Source: Staphylococcus sp. GSSP0090
GTDB lineage: Bacteria > Bacillota > Bacilli > Staphylococcales > Staphylococcaceae
Length of the DNA stretch: 64,000 nt
Reading direction: 5' to 3'
Assembly (NCBI RefSeq): GCF_013391405.1
Contig: NZ_JACBFD010000016.1
Location: forward strand, 17,182 to 81,181
Positions 9,214-18,804 of this stretch are shown in pieces; the stretch's first letter is position 1, and each line of letters begins with the position of its first letter. The notes under the pieces are model-generated. The model was given only the letters and a program-made list of their open reading frames with translations. It ran no database searches and was not told where the DNA came from. Position numbers and translations under genes: made by a program.

Positions 9214-9666
9214 CTAATCTTCTTCGTTAAATATACCTAATTTACTTTTAAGTGATATTGTTTTATATGTTTGTGGCAAAGGCTTGTCATTTCTTTGACC
9301 CAATAGTAAAACACCATATACTTGGTGCTGATACCAAAGCGGAATGGCAATCATAGAAGTTAACAGTTCACATAAAACAATAGGATATTTATGTTTGTCC
9401 TCTGCTGATAATGATTGGGCTACATTTTCAATTACCATTCGTTTCCCAGTTTTCATAACATTGCCAGCAAGGCCTTTTCCCTTACGTAAAACAATAAATT
9501 TATAACGTTGGTTCAAATTACCAGAAGCATAACACCATTTTATTGGTGAAATATGGCTTTCCTTTTCATAAAGTGCAATCGCGGCATAGTCAAATCCTTC
9601 TTCTATTCTTATTGAATCTAACACAGCTTGATAATCCAAATGTTCATTTAAAGATAATGCATTCAA
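9214..9666 (-). CDS. nreA: GAF-domain nitrate sensor NreA
   Basis: A 150-residue protein consisting of one GAF domain. In S. carnosus NreA binds nitrate and, when empty, blocks NreB phosphorylation, so nitrate and oxygen signals are read together. I prefer the TTG start at 9666 because GGAGG stands 7 bases before it; the in-frame ATG at 9684 overlaps the narI stop and lacks a binding site. Visible GAF features include IEEGFDYAAIALYEKE, GLAGNVMKTGKRMVIENV and SMIAIPLWYQHQVYGVLLLG. It lies between narI and nreB, only a few bases from each. Confidence 0.88.
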   Translation of the reverse strand: MNALSLNEHLDYQAVLDSIRIEEGFDYAAIALYEKESHISPIKWCYASGNLNQRYKFIVLRKGKGLAGNVMKTGKRMVIENVAQSLSAEDKHKYPIVLCELLTSMIAIPLWYQHQVYGVLLLGQRNDKPLPQTYKTISLKSKLGIFNEED

Positions 9667-9680
9667 CTTATCGCCTCCAT

Positions 9681-10358
9681 TCAAACTTTGTGTTTACGAT
9701 AAATAATATAGCTACGGCTTACATACGTAAGTGGTACACTCCATACATGCACAAGTCTAGTAAATGGCCAAAATGCCATAATTATAAATCCTAAAAGGAT
9801 ATGCATTTTAAAGGCAAGCGGCACCTGTATCATCAAATTGGCATCTGGAGAAAATATAAATAATTGTCTAAACCAAACGGATATGGTCTCTCTATAATCA
9901 AATGATGGTACCGTTGCATTCGTGACTAAAGTGGCATAGCATCCCATAAATACAATTGCTAATAATAAGAAATTAACAATGATATCGGATGCAGAACTTA
10001 GCCTTCTTATATTTTTTTTAGTGACACGTCGTGCCGTTAATAGCAACATACCAATCAATGTTATTATACCAAAAACACTGCCAACATAAACAGCACCGAT
10101 ATGGTATAAATGATCACTTACACCCACTGCCGTTAGCCAATGAGCTGGAATAAGCAAACCTACTACATGGCCCATTGCTACGGGAATGATGCCCAAATGA
10201 AACATTAAGCTGCCCCATTTAAGTTGTTTCTTTTCTATAAATTCACTAGATTTTGCAGTCCAAGAGAATTTATCAAACTTAAATCTAGCAAGATGACCGA
10301 GAAAGAATATAGCTATGCATAAATAGGGCATAATGACCCATAAAAATTGATTAAACAT
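9681..10358 (-). CDS. narI: Respiratory nitrate reductase gamma subunit (cytochrome b)
   Basis: The 225-residue membrane subunit that takes electrons from menaquinol and passes them through two b hemes to NarH. Five membrane helices are visible. His residues in FLGHLARF, LGIIPVAMGHVVG and the C-terminal AFKMHILLGF and RLVHVWSVP are the expected heme ligands. The start is set at the ATG at 10358, which follows GAGGTGG and overlaps the narJ stop by 8 bp; the upstream ATG at 10373 has no binding site. It is fourth in narGHJI. Confidence 0.92.
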   Translation of the reverse strand: MFNQFLWVIMPYLCIAIFFLGHLARFKFDKFSWTAKSSEFIEKKQLKWGSLMFHLGIIPVAMGHVVGLLIPAHWLTAVGVSDHLYHIGAVYVGSVFGIITLIGMLLLTARRVTKKNIRRLSSASDIIVNFLLLAIVFMGCYATLVTNATVPSFDYRETISVWFRQLFIFSPDANLMIQVPLAFKMHILLGFIIMAFWPFTRLVHVWSVPLTYVSRSYIIYRKHKV

Positions 10359-10926
10359 GGTGTTCCACCTCATTTGCCGGCTCTAAACAAGCTTTCAACG
10401 TTTCTCTTAGTCCCTTTATTAGGTAATAATAAGGACTGTTTTGTTTTGCTAATTGATTAGCCATTACATATGTGCCATCCTCAATAATCATGATGACAAA
10501 TTCTATGTTACCTTTTGCTCTAGGATCATTTTGCCACTGTGCAATATATAAAAATTCAAGCATCAGTGGTAGGTAATCAGATAATTCATTATCCGCCATC
10601 TTCAATCCAAACATTTCATATAATACCTTTAATTTAGCTAATAATTGCCCTCGTTCTTTTTGAGTGTCAAATTTATTATATGTCATATAAAGAGGTGCTG
10701 TTTTATTGAAATCAAACGTATCTGAATATAATTGTTTTATTTGTAATAAATTCAATTCATACATTTGTTCACGATATTGAATTAGATTCTGATATGCCGG
10801 ATGTTCCGTATGAATAACTTCTTCAAACGTTTTAGGGTGCAATGTTAATTTATCTGGAAACATTAATTGTTGCGCAAAGTATCCTAATGCCTCTTGGTGT
10901 TTATTAAAATAGGTTAAATTAATCAC
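10351..10926 (-). CDS. narJ: Nitrate reductase assembly chaperone NarJ
   Basis: A 191-residue TorD/NarJ-type chaperone that holds NarG for molybdenum-cofactor insertion and membrane docking. It is helical and soluble, with the family region PLYMTYNKFDTQKERGQLLAKL (about residues 75-96). The GTG start at 10926 is chosen because GGAGGGA precedes it and the next residues INLTYFNKHQEALGYF match how NarJ proteins begin; this gives an 8-bp overlap with the narH stop. Upstream ATGs at 10953 and 10941 lie inside narH and seem unused. Confidence 0.9.
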   Translation of the reverse strand: MINLTYFNKHQEALGYFAQQLMFPDKLTLHPKTFEEVIHTEHPAYQNLIQYREQMYELNLLQIKQLYSDTFDFNKTAPLYMTYNKFDTQKERGQLLAKLKVLYEMFGLKMADNELSDYLPLMLEFLYIAQWQNDPRAKGNIEFVIMIIEDGTYVMANQLAKQNSPYYYLIKGLRETLKACLEPANEVEHHV

Positions 10927-12496
10927 GGAAAATCCCTCCATAGAAATTATCATTATAAATTTCTTGTCCTGATTTTCCAGAAGCTGTCGCTACAGGCACA
11001 CCACATCCCTCACAATTGGATCCGAAGTATTCTCCTCCATATCCTTCGCTACCTTGGGCACGATAAGTGTCCATATAAGTTTCTTTGTGCGATGTTGGAA
11101 CCACAAAGCGATCTTCGTGTTTTGCAATTGCCAATAAACGATACATGTCTTTAGTTTGTCTTTCAGATAATCCAAGTCTTGCTAATCTATCAACATCAAA
11201 TGTTTTATTGGTTACCTGAGCACGCATATAACTTCTCATCATTGCCATGCGTTGTAATGCTGATTTCACAGGTTCCGTATCACCAGCTGTAAATAAATTA
11301 GCTAAATACTGAATCGGTAATCTCATTTCTTCTATAGCTGGGAAAATCATATCAGGATTTCTATTTGCTTCTGTTGCTGTTTTCCCTTCAAAATAACTCA
11401 TAATAGGACTAAGTGGTGGACAATACCAAACCATAGGCATCGTGCGATATTCTGGATGTAAAGGAAATGCAAGCTTATATTCAATGGCCAATTTATAGAC
11501 TGGAGAATTCTGAGCAGCTTCTATCCATTCTAATGAAATTCCATCTTTTTGAGCTTGTTCTATTACCGCTTCGTCATACGGATTCAAGAATAAATCCAAT
11601 TGCTTTTCGTATAACTCTTGCTCATTTTCAGCTGTGGCTGCTTCTTCAACTCTGTCAGCATCATAAAGTAATACACCTAAATAGCGCATTCTACCTGTAC
11701 ATGTTTCAGAACATACTGTTGGCATACCTGCTTCAATACGAGGGAAGCAAAACGTACATTTTTCTGCTTTATTTGTTTTCCAGTTAAAGTATACTTTCTT
11801 GTATGGACAACCTGTCATACAATATCGCCAACCACGACAAGCCTCTTGGTCTACAAGTACAATACCGTCTTCATCACGCTTATACATTGCTCCAGATGGA
11901 CACGATGCTACACAACTTGGATTCAAGCAATGTTCACACAACCTAGGTAAATACATCATAAAGGTCTGATCAAATTGAAATTTAATATCTTCTTCAATGC
12001 GTTTAATGTTTGGGTCTTCCGGTCCTGTAACATGACCACCTGCTAAATCATCTTCCCAGTTTGGTCCCCACTCTAAATCTAATTTATCTCCTGAAATTAA
12101 TGAATGTGCGGTAGCGACTGGAGAGTGATTTCCTGCTTTAGCTGTTGTAAGATTTTCATAATTATATGTCCACGGTTCATAATAATCTTTAATAACTGGC
12201 ATATTAGGATTGTAAAATATTTTACCTAATGCAATTTTCGATAACTTACTACCTGATTTAAGTTCTAACTTACCTTTTTTATTTAAATACCAACCACCTT
12301 TATATCGCTCTTGATCTTCCCATTGTTTCGGATAACCAATACCTGGTTTTGTTTCTACATTGTTAAACCACATATATTCCGCACCAGGACGGTTAGTCCA
12401 TGTACTCTTACAAGTTACACTACAAGTATGACATCCTATACATTTATCTAAATTTAACACCATTGCAATTTGCGCTTTAATTTTCAAGCCAATCAA
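10919..12496 (-). CDS. narH: Respiratory nitrate reductase beta subunit (Fe-S)
   Basis: A 525-residue electron-transfer subunit with four Fe-S clusters. Cys groups are visible at CIGCHTCSVTCKSTW near the N-terminus, CEHCLNPSCVASCPSG (about residue 187), ACRGWRYCMTGCPYKK (about residue 219, where Trp replaces a Cys as expected for the [3Fe-4S] centre) and KCTFC with CSETC (about residue 245-265). It relays electrons from NarI to NarG on the inner face of the membrane. The ATG at 12496 overlaps the narG 3' end by 20 bp. The C-terminus holds an extra CEGCG near residue 499. Confidence 0.94.
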   Translation of the reverse strand: MIGLKIKAQIAMVLNLDKCIGCHTCSVTCKSTWTNRPGAEYMWFNNVETKPGIGYPKQWEDQERYKGGWYLNKKGKLELKSGSKLSKIALGKIFYNPNMPVIKDYYEPWTYNYENLTTAKAGNHSPVATAHSLISGDKLDLEWGPNWEDDLAGGHVTGPEDPNIKRIEEDIKFQFDQTFMMYLPRLCEHCLNPSCVASCPSGAMYKRDEDGIVLVDQEACRGWRYCMTGCPYKKVYFNWKTNKAEKCTFCFPRIEAGMPTVCSETCTGRMRYLGVLLYDADRVEEAATAENEQELYEKQLDLFLNPYDEAVIEQAQKDGISLEWIEAAQNSPVYKLAIEYKLAFPLHPEYRTMPMVWYCPPLSPIMSYFEGKTATEANRNPDMIFPAIEEMRLPIQYLANLFTAGDTEPVKSALQRMAMMRSYMRAQVTNKTFDVDRLARLGLSERQTKDMYRLLAIAKHEDRFVVPTSHKETYMDTYRAQGSEGYGGEYFGSNCEGCGVPVATASGKSGQEIYNDNFYGGIFRD

Positions 12497-15400
12497 CCTC
12501 CTTCAGCTTTCTTACTGCTACATAAACATCTCTCTGATTCCCAATTGGTCCATAATAATTAAAGTGATAACTAATTTGTGCATAACCTCCAACCAGTTGC
12601 GTTGGTTTTAAATGTATTCGCGTAGGTGCATTATGTGAACCACCTCTCGTATCTGTAATTTGTGATCCTGGTGTTTCAATATGTTTATCTTGGGCATGGT
12701 ACATAAACATCGTACCTCTTGGCATTCTATGAGATACTACCGCTCTTGCTGCTACAACGCCATTTCGGTTGTATATTTCCAACCAATCATTATCTTTGAT
12801 ATCATGTCTTTCTGCATCTTCATTAGAAAGCCATACCGTTGGTCCACCTCTAAATAAAGTCAACATATGTTGGTTATCTTGATAAGTTGAGTGAATATTC
12901 CATTTACCATGTGGTGTTAAGTAACGTAAGACCAGTGTACTTTCATCACCTGTTACTTTCTTATCTCTCGTACCGAATACCATTGGTGGTAAAGTCGGCT
13001 TATACACAGGTAAACTTTCACCTAATTGCTGGAACACTTCATGGTCAATATAGTAACTTTGTCGACCTGTTAATGTTCTAAACGGTACAAGTCGCTCTAC
13101 ATTCGTAGTAAATGGTGAATAGCGTTTACCATTTTTATTTGAACCTGGAAAGACAGCTGTCGGAATCACTTCTCGTGGTTGTGCAGTTATGTTTAAAAAT
13201 GATATTTTTTCTGATGCACGTTCACTTGAAATATCTTTCAACGGCATACCGGTTTGTTGCTCTAAATCTTCATAAGCTTGTTGTGATAGCTTACCGTTCG
13301 TAGCAGAAGATAAATTTAAAACGACATCTGCAGCACGTCTTGCAGTATCTATTCTTGGTCTATCGTTTTTTACAGAGTCCTCATCTGCTTCATTCCAAGT
13401 ACCAACCATACTTTTTAACTCTTCATATTGTTCTGCTACCGAGTAACTCACGCCATGCGCACCTATTTTAGCTTTCTCTAATGAAGGGCCTAAGGTAATA
13501 TATTTATCAAATATTATAGTATAATCTCTATCCACTACTGTAAAACTTGGCATCGTTTTTCCAGGTATAGCTTCAATTTCACCTTTCGTCCAGTCTTTTA
13601 CAATCCCATTCACATTAGAAATTTCTTGTTTTGAATCATGCGCAAGTGGTGTCGTAACGACGTCTTTATAAATACCTTTCAGATGTGTTTTAGCCATTTC
13701 TGATATCTCTTTACTCAATGTTTTGAAAATATCCCAGTCTGAACGTGATTCCCATAATGGATCTATCGCCGGATTAAATGGATGTACAAATGGGTGCATG
13801 TCTGTTGATGATAAATCGTGTTTTTCATACCATGTTGCAGCAGGTAAAATGATATCAGAATACAATGGTGTTGATGTCATTCTAAAATCTAATGAAACGA
13901 GTAAATCTAGTTTACCTTCTGTATCTTCTCTCCATTGAATTTCTTCTGGTTTCACTTCTTCATTAGGCTCAGCCAACAGACCTGATTTTGCACCGAGTAA
14001 ATGTTTCATAAAGTATTCTTGTCCTTTAGCAGAGCTGGAAATTAAATTAGAGCGCCATAAGAACAACGTCTTTGGATGATTTTGTTTTAAGTCCGGGTCT
14101 TCAATTGCAAATTTCGTTTCTCTAGATTTCACGGATTCAATCGCACGTTTTATAATAGCTTCATTATTATATTCTCCAGCATCTTTCGCTTCCTCACTAA
14201 AAGACAAACTATTTTTATCAAATTGAGGATAAGATGGTAACCAACCACATCTTGCTGCTAACACATTATAGTCAGCAGGATGTTGGTGCTTAATATTTTC
14301 TGCTAATGGTGATTTTAAGCTATCGATATTTGATTCTTCATATTTCCATTGATCTGTTGCAAAATAGAACCAACTTGTGCCATTTTGTAAACGTGGCGGT
14401 GCTTGCCAATCTTTCGCGAAGGCAATGGTATTCCAGCCTTCAATTGGGCGACATTTTTCCTGACCAACATAATGTGCCCAACCCCCACCGTTGACACCTT
14501 GGCAGCCGCAAAGTAATACTAAATTTAAAATGGAACGGTAAATCGTATCCGAGTTAAACCAATGATTAATACCAGCTCCCATGATAATCATTGAACGTCC
14601 GTTAGTATCAATTGCATTTTGTGCAAACTCTCTACCAACTTGTGTCACAACACTTTGTTTCACACCTGTGATTTTTTCTTGCCATGCTGGCGTATAATAA
14701 GATGCTGCATCATCATAGCCTGATGCCTCTAATTCATGATTGAAACGTTTCACACCATACTGACTTGTCATCAAATCAAACACTGTAGTCACGTATTTCT
14801 CTTCACCATTTGCTAATTTAAGTTTTTGAACGGCAATTGGACGCTCAAATATGCCGTTACCTTCGTTATTAAAAAATGGAAACTGTATGTGTTTTAATTC
14901 ATATTCATCTTCGGCAAAACTCATTGCAGGTTCAATCTGATTGCCTTCTTCATTTTCAAGTTTCAAATTCCATTGTTTGCCTTCTTCCCAACGTTGACCC
15001 ATCGTACCATTAGGCACTGTTAATTGTTTTGCTAATTTATCAAAAACCACAGGCTTCCACTCGCTATTTTCAGTAGCTTGACCTAAATCATGTGCCCGTA
15101 GGAAACGCCCAGCTTTTAGTCCGTTTTTATCTTCATCTAACATAAGGACAAATGGCATATCCGTATATTGTTTTGCGTAATTAATAAAATAGTCATTAGG
15201 TTCATTGACATAATGTTCTTGTAAAATAACATGTGTCATCGCTTGTGCCACTGCCGCGTCTGTGCCAGGATTTGGCGCTAACCAGTTATCCGCAAATTTA
15301 ACGTTTTCCGCATAGTCAGGGGCAACTGACACCACTTTGGTACCTTTATAACGTACTTCTGTCATAAAATGTGCGTCTGGCGTTCTTGTTAATGGTACAT

Positions 15401-16160
15401 TCGAACCCCACATCATAATATAAGCTGCGTTATACCAATCACTTGATTCTGGTACATCTGTTTGTTCACCCCATATTTGTGGTGACGCTGGCGGTAAATC
15501 AGCATACCAATCATAAAAGCTCAACATTTCTCCACCTAGCAAACTCATAAAACGCGCACCAGAAGCGTAACTTAACATTGACATTGCAGGTATTGGTGTA
15601 AAACCAGCCAATCTATCTGGTCCATATTTCTTAATTGTATATATGATTTGAGCTGATATAAGTTTAGAAACATCTTTCCAATTTGTTCTAACTAATCCAC
15701 CCTTACCTCTTGCTTGTTTGTATATCTTAGCTTTTTCTTCATTTTCAACAATTGAAGCCCAAGCAGCTACGGTATTGTTTTCATGTGTCTCTAATGCTTC
15801 TGTCCATAATTCCCATAACTTCCCGCGAATATAAGGATAACGAATGCGTAAAGGACTATATTCATACCAAGAAAAAGAAGCACCCCTAGGACAACCACGT
15901 GGCTCAAATTCAGGTAAGTCTGGTCCACAACTAGGATAGTCGGTTTGTTGATTTTCCCAAGTAATCACACCGTTTTTCACAAACACCTTCCAAGAACAAG
16001 ACCCCGTACAATTCACTCCATGTGTCGTTCTTACTACTTTGTCATGACTCCAACGTTCTCTATACATTTTTTCCCATTCACGACTTTTACTTTCCAAGAT
16101 TGACCAGTCACCATTAAATTTTTCTGTTGGCTTAAAGAATTGTAATCCAAATTTTTTCAT
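12477..16160 (-). CDS. narG: Respiratory nitrate reductase alpha subunit (molybdenum)
   Basis: The 1227-residue catalytic subunit reduces nitrate to nitrite at a bis-MGD molybdenum centre. The N-terminal FS0 cluster site is seen as HGVNCTGSCSW (His and two Cys) and later YPSCGPD, with RGCPRGASFSWYEYS close by. The molybdopterin-binding core follows, with ADLPPASPQIWGEQTD and the region NVPLTRTPDAHF. There is no twin-arginine export signal, so it faces the cytoplasm. Length is within a few residues of S. aureus NarG. The ATG at 16160 follows AAGGAGATA. It is the first gene of a seven-gene unit; an NreC-like site lies at 16266-16281. Confidence 0.95.
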   Translation of the reverse strand: MKKFGLQFFKPTEKFNGDWSILESKSREWEKMYRERWSHDKVVRTTHGVNCTGSCSWKVFVKNGVITWENQQTDYPSCGPDLPEFEPRGCPRGASFSWYEYSPLRIRYPYIRGKLWELWTEALETHENNTVAAWASIVENEEKAKIYKQARGKGGLVRTNWKDVSKLISAQIIYTIKKYGPDRLAGFTPIPAMSMLSYASGARFMSLLGGEMLSFYDWYADLPPASPQIWGEQTDVPESSDWYNAAYIMMWGSNVPLTRTPDAHFMTEVRYKGTKVVSVAPDYAENVKFADNWLAPNPGTDAAVAQAMTHVILQEHYVNEPNDYFINYAKQYTDMPFVLMLDEDKNGLKAGRFLRAHDLGQATENSEWKPVVFDKLAKQLTVPNGTMGQRWEEGKQWNLKLENEEGNQIEPAMSFAEDEYELKHIQFPFFNNEGNGIFERPIAVQKLKLANGEEKYVTTVFDLMTSQYGVKRFNHELEASGYDDAASYYTPAWQEKITGVKQSVVTQVGREFAQNAIDTNGRSMIIMGAGINHWFNSDTIYRSILNLVLLCGCQGVNGGGWAHYVGQEKCRPIEGWNTIAFAKDWQAPPRLQNGTSWFYFATDQWKYEESNIDSLKSPLAENIKHQHPADYNVLAARCGWLPSYPQFDKNSLSFSEEAKDAGEYNNEAIIKRAIESVKSRETKFAIEDPDLKQNHPKTLFLWRSNLISSSAKGQEYFMKHLLGAKSGLLAEPNEEVKPEEIQWREDTEGKLDLLVSLDFRMTSTPLYSDIILPAATWYEKHDLSSTDMHPFVHPFNPAIDPLWESRSDWDIFKTLSKEISEMAKTHLKGIYKDVVTTPLAHDSKQEISNVNGIVKDWTKGEIEAIPGKTMPSFTVVDRDYTIIFDKYITLGPSLEKAKIGAHGVSYSVAEQYEELKSMVGTWNEADEDSVKNDRPRIDTARRAADVVLNLSSATNGKLSQQAYEDLEQQTGMPLKDISSERASEKISFLNITAQPREVIPTAVFPGSNKNGKRYSPFTTNVERLVPFRTLTGRQSYYIDHEVFQQLGESLPVYKPTLPPMVFGTRDKKVTGDESTLVLRYLTPHGKWNIHSTYQDNQHMLTLFRGGPTVWLSNEDAERHDIKDNDWLEIYNRNGVVAARAVVSHRMPRGTMFMYHAQDKHIETPGSQITDTRGGSHNAPTRIHLKPTQLVGGYAQISYHFNYYGPIGNQRDVYVAVRKLKEVDWLEN

Positions 16161-16236
16161 AGTTATCTCCTTCTTACATAATTAATAAAACTCATTGCAG
16201 AACCTTATATATTAATTAATGCAACTTCTTAACTTA

Positions 16237-16281
16237 ATTGTACATTTTTTCACATAGTCTAAATATTAGGGATTTACCTAA
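16237..16281 (-). promoter_or_regulatory. narG promoter with NreC-like site
   Basis: The inverted repeat TTAGGGATTTACCTAA (16266-16281) fits the NreC consensus TAGGGN4CCCTA with one change. On the minus strand TACAAT at 16237-16242 can serve as -10, 34 bp centre to centre from the site, matching narT. Positions 16238-16255 (TTGT...TCACAT) also resemble a degenerate Rex box, with three mismatches in the outer arms. Confidence 0.65.
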
Positions 16282-16291
16282 TTACACAAAA

Positions 16292-16317
16292 ATACCCACC
16301 AATTTCTTAGTGGGTAT
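16292..16317 (-). terminator. Lipase gene terminator
   Basis: ATACCCAC and GTGGGTAT form an 8-bp stem; on the minus strand TTTTTGTG follows. It is 140 bp past the lipase stop codon. A longer, weaker inverted repeat (AAACTTCCCTTAC to GCGTAAAGGAAG, 16324-16413) lies between them. Confidence 0.7.
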
Positions 16318-16455
16318 AAACAAAAACTTCCCTTACACTTTATAGTGAATATGCTTAATGTTGATATTGATCAACCATGTGTCATACTCATAAATAGCGT
16401 AAAGGAAGCTTTAACTCTTAAATTTCGATTATTTTAAATCTTTATGTTTCATGCT

Positions 16456-18804
16456 TTATACTGCAACGTTTTCCTCATCTTGCTCTTCTACGCGCATTAA
16501 ATGATCGACGATGCCTGTATAAAAGGCTTCTAATTCTTCACCTGTTCTTTTGCGATCTAAGTCATCAATGCCAATAAAGTCTACATGATCCCAGTTCTTT
16601 TTAATAGGTAATACTTGCCATACACCTTTTTCTGTTGCTTTTGAAATATCATCTACATTTTTAGCTTTTTGACCAGTTGGATTGAGCGCAGAAATGATTG
16701 GTACAACACCGTCGTTTTCTTTCCATTCTACTTTGTTATCTGAGCCAATGATATTACTTGTCAAATTCATTAGGAAATATTGACCAATATTAGGACGGTG
16801 ATTACCTAATGGTCCAGCATGTGAAGCTTGACCTGCATAAGATGTATAGACAATATTAGGATTAATAGATGTATTTAAATTTAAATCTTCTGCACCAAAA
16901 GTTGTTAAGTCTCTTACCGCATTGTCTTCTGTATCCCATAGAGGACTGTCTTTAACTCTTTTTACATAATCTAAATAACTTTCATCTGGTTTTTGTTTTA
17001 ATCCCCAGTGTCCAAATCCTAAATCAACATTTGATGCTTTATTTCCACCTAATTTACCAACATCATTCATTAACTTCTTGGCAAAGTCTCTATTCGCTAA
17101 TTTATCTGATGCTTGAGAACCTTTATGAGGTGTTCCTAATGTTGTTATTGAAGATATCATATTATCTTTTTGACCTTGGAATAAAGGTGAAATCGTACCG
17201 CCATGTTCTTTTTGATATTTGATTTCTTCTGGGTTACCAAAACGTAAAAATTGTTCTAATAAACGAATCGTTTGTCCACCCATACTATGACCTATTAAAT
17301 GTACTTTTTGTCCTGGTTGCCAATCTGGCATAACACCTTCATATTCATTGCCATATCTATCATGTCCGTATTTGGCTGCGTGCGCTGCCCCATAATCGAC
17401 TTTACCACCTTTTATAAAGTGATATAATTCAACTGCACGGTCATAGTTACTGCTAAATGCACCTACGCTTGCTTCATAAACTTCGTAGCCTGCTTTTTCT
17501 AATTCTTCTTTTACTTTATATTTTTTGCCACCCCAATAATTTGGATATACACTAGGTTTATTATCACCTACTAAACCTAAAAATCCGTGTACTAATATAA
17601 TAGGATGTTTATTGATATGTTCACCTTGTTCCGCTTTTTTAGATGATTTAAGTAATTGTTTTACTTCACTTTGTTGCACATGCGCACGTTGGCGAGCATT
17701 AGATTCTTTCATGTTTTTATCTGTTGCAGCTGTTTCCTGCTCTTTTTCTTGTTTCGCTTTGTCATCTGTTGCTTCTTCTTTGTCTGTTGCTTGATCTTCA
17801 TCTGTTTCTACTTCTTCTGTTGCTTGATCCTCATCTGTTTCTACTTCTTCTTTATCTGATGCTTGATCCTCATCTGTTGCTTCTTCTTTATCTGTTGCTT
17901 GATCTTCGTCTGTTGTTTCTTCTTTATCTGATGCTTGATCCTCATCTGTTGCTTCTTCTTTATCTGATGCTTGATCTTCATCTGTTGTTTCTTCTTTATC
18001 TGATGCTTGATCCTCATCTGTTGCTTCTTCTTTATCTGTTGCTTGATCTTCATCTGTTGCTTCTTCTTTATCTGTTGCTTGGTCTTCATCTGTTGCTTCT
18101 TCTTTGTCTGACGCTTGATCTTCATCTGTTTCTACTTCTTCTTCTGTTGCTTGATCTTCATCTGTTACTTCTTCTTCTTCTGTTGCTTGATCTTCATCTG
18201 TTACTTCTTCTTTATCTGATGCTTGGTCTTCGTCTGTTTCTACTTCTTTATCTGATGCTTGGTCTTCGTCTGTTTCTACTTCTTCTTTATCTGATGCTTG
18301 GTCTTCGTCTGTTTCTACTTCTTCTTTATCTGATGCTTGGTCTTCATCTGTTTCTACTTCTTCTGTTGCTACCGCTTCTTCAGATTTCTGACCTTCATCT
18401 GTTGTTTCTTCTTGATCTGCTGTTTGATTTTCATTTACTTCTTCTTTAGCAAATGTTTTTAATTGTTGGTTTTCTTGTTCATTTTCATTTTGTTTTTGAT
18501 TCGTTGACTGAGGTATTTCAGATTGTAATTTGGACGTTTTATTTGTATCTTCTGCTTGGCCATTTGTTAAAGATGTATCTTGCTGATGATTTGTTGTTAA
18601 TGTATTACTTTTTTCATCATCAATTCCTTTGTTTACCTCTGTATAGCTAGCTCCATGATCATTATTTGCTTCACTTGCTTCTGAAATATCACCATTCATT
18701 AAGAAAAATGTCCCTGCTAATACAGATACTGCACCTACAGCATACTTTCTGATACTAAATCTTTGCTTGCGTTCTCTTGTTAATTTGCCGAAATTCTTGT
18801 TCAT
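16456..18804 (-). CDS. YSIRK-signal secreted lipase with acidic repeat region
   Basis: A 782-residue staphylococcal triacylglycerol lipase precursor. The start is the ATG at 18804 (GAGGTGA upstream; the GTG at 18813 is less likely). A YSIRK-type signal peptide ([17 protein letters not shown], cleavage near ISEASE) precedes a pro-region. Residues about 145-350 consist of imperfect 12-13-residue repeats of the type [11 protein letters not shown], strongly acidic. The lipase domain starts near residue 390 with [10 protein letters not shown] (oxyanion hole), the nucleophile Ser is in LIGHSMGG near residue 506, and the likely His is in NWDHVDFIG. The family secretes a proprotein cut to a ~45 kDa lipase. 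It separates narG from the nir operon, an unusual position, and has its own terminator. I cannot assign it to a named geh/sal gene. Confidence 0.92.
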   Translation of the reverse strand: MNKNFGKLTRERKQRFSIRKYAVGAVSVLAGTFFLMNGDISEASEANNDHGASYTEVNKGIDDEKSNTLTTNHQQDTSLTNGQAEDTNKTSKLQSEIPQSTNQKQNENEQENQQLKTFAKEEVNENQTADQEETTDEGQKSEEAVATEEVETDEDQASDKEEVETDEDQASDKEEVETDEDQASDKEVETDEDQASDKEEVTDEDQATEEEEVTDEDQATEEEVETDEDQASDKEEATDEDQATDKEEATDEDQATDKEEATDEDQASDKEETTDEDQASDKEEATDEDQASDKEETTDEDQATDKEEATDEDQASDKEEVETDEDQATEEVETDEDQATDKEEATDDKAKQEKEQETAATDKNMKESNARQRAHVQQSEVKQLLKSSKKAEQGEHINKHPIILVHGFLGLVGDNKPSVYPNYWGGKKYKVKEELEKAGYEVYEASVGAFSSNYDRAVELYHFIKGGKVDYGAAHAAKYGHDRYGNEYEGVMPDWQPGQKVHLIGHSMGGQTIRLLEQFLRFGNPEEIKYQKEHGGTISPLFQGQKDNMISSITTLGTPHKGSQASDKLANRDFAKKLMNDVGKLGGNKASNVDLGFGHWGLKQKPDESYLDYVKRVKDSPLWDTEDNAVRDLTTFGAEDLNLNTSINPNIVYTSYAGQASHAGPLGNHRPNIGQYFLMNLTSNIIGSDNKVEWKENDGVVPIISALNPTGQKAKNVDDISKATEKGVWQVLPIKKNWDHVDFIGIDDLDRKRTGEELEAFYTGIVDHLMRVEEQDEENVAV
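17760..18370 (-). repeat. Coding tandem repeats in the lipase pro-region
   Basis: About 16 units of 36 or 39 nt encode TDEDQA(S/T)DKEE with variable V/A/T and E spacing. All are in frame. Variation between units is mostly synonymous or S/T exchange, as in repeats that expand and contract by slippage. Confidence 0.9.

Noticed and set aside
9214..9684. nreA start at the ATG at 9684
   Set aside because: The ATG overlaps the narI stop and lacks a ribosome binding site, while GGAGG stands before the TTG at 9666.
11467..11787. A 106-codon frame opposite narH
   Set aside because: Antisense to narH, whose codon pattern and cysteine motifs are certain.
17760..18370. CRISPR-like regular repeat array
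   Set aside because: Units are in frame with the lipase, 36-39 nt long without unique spacers, and encode acidic residues. No cas genes are nearby.
17724..18449. A 241-codon Leu-rich open frame opposite the lipase repeats
   Set aside because: It is the mirror of the tandem acidic repeats: a repeat without stops in one frame has none on the other strand. No ribosome binding site and no protein-like composition beyond poly-Leu.
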